Origin: an uncultured Clostridium sp.
GTDB taxonomy: Bacteria; Bacillota; Clostridia; Clostridiales; Clostridiaceae
Direction: 5' to 3'
DNA: 15,207 nucleotides
NCBI GenBank assembly: GCA_934746015.1
Contig: CAKVEW010000055.1
Span: 1 to 15,207, forward strand
Below are positions 15,169 through 15,207 of the stretch, piece after piece. The notes under the pieces are model-generated. The model made no database searches. It saw only the letters and a list, made by a program, of their open reading frames with translations, and was not told the origin of the DNA. The position numbers and the translations under genes are program-made. How positions within the stretch are numbered: the first letter of the stretch is position 1; every line of letters begins with the position of its first letter.

Positions 15169-15207
15169 CCTGGCAACGTCCTACTCTCCCACACAGTCTC
15201 CCATGCA
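15169..15207 (-). rRNA. rrf: 5S ribosomal RNA, 3' end only
   Basis: The minus strand reads TGCATGGGAGACTGTGTGGG and then GAGAGTAGGACGTTGCCAGG, the conserved 3' part of bacterial 5S rRNA. About 39 nt of the usual 115-120 are present; the rest lies past the right edge. A perfect terminator follows, as expected at the end of an rRNA operon. The exact 3' nucleotide is uncertain by a base or two. Confidence 0.9.

Overview
The window looks like the chromosome of a low-GC Firmicute, most likely a Clostridium sensu stricto species. The DNA is strongly AT-rich, codons favour A/T, Shine-Dalgarno sites are strong (GGAGG type), and the rRNA leader carries a clostridial/bacillar boxA (TCTTTGAAAATTGAACAG). 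The species cannot be fixed from this sequence alone.

Layout, left to right. At 1-130 is the promoter and boxA leader of an rRNA operon read leftwards (minus strand); its 16S gene is off the left edge. At 412-6147, on the minus strand, is a glycogen-synthesis operon, transcribed glgB1-glgA1-glgC1-glgD1. At 6418-8552, on the plus strand, is a two-gene BcrA-type ABC exporter. At 8741-8878, also plus, is a 45-residue Cys-containing small protein with its own sigma-A-type promoter and terminator. At 8994-14721, minus strand, is a second glgB2-glgA2-glgC2-glgD2 operon with the same gene order. From 14809 to 15168 there are stacked hairpins and terminators on the minus strand. At 15169-15207 is the 3' end of a 5S rRNA belonging to a second rRNA operon, also read leftwards. 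The whole segment is therefore an inter-rrn interval carrying two diverged copies of one metabolic operon around an unrelated exporter and small gene.

How the genes work together. GlgC (catalytic) and GlgD (a GlgC-like subunit with degenerate catalytic motifs) should form the ADP-glucose pyrophosphorylase. GlgA polymerises ADP-glucose into alpha-1,4-glucan and GlgB adds alpha-1,6 branches. No phosphorylase or debranching enzyme is present here, so degradation must be encoded elsewhere. All eight enzymes keep intact reading frames and the GlgA, GlgB and GlgC pairs keep their active-site motifs, so neither set looks like a pseudogene copy. The two promoters differ: glgB1 has an extended -10, a near-consensus cre-like (CcpA) site and an adjacent 12-bp palindrome, while glgB2 has a plain TTGAAA-17-TATAAT promoter with no such site. 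This suggests differential regulation of the two sets.

Less explained features are the 11-bp-phased TTAAG repeats upstream of the exporter, the 45-aa Cys protein, and a large minus-strand hairpin with a T-run (about 14985-15059) between the 5S gene and glgB2. No CRISPR array, insertion sequence, tRNA or phage gene was seen.
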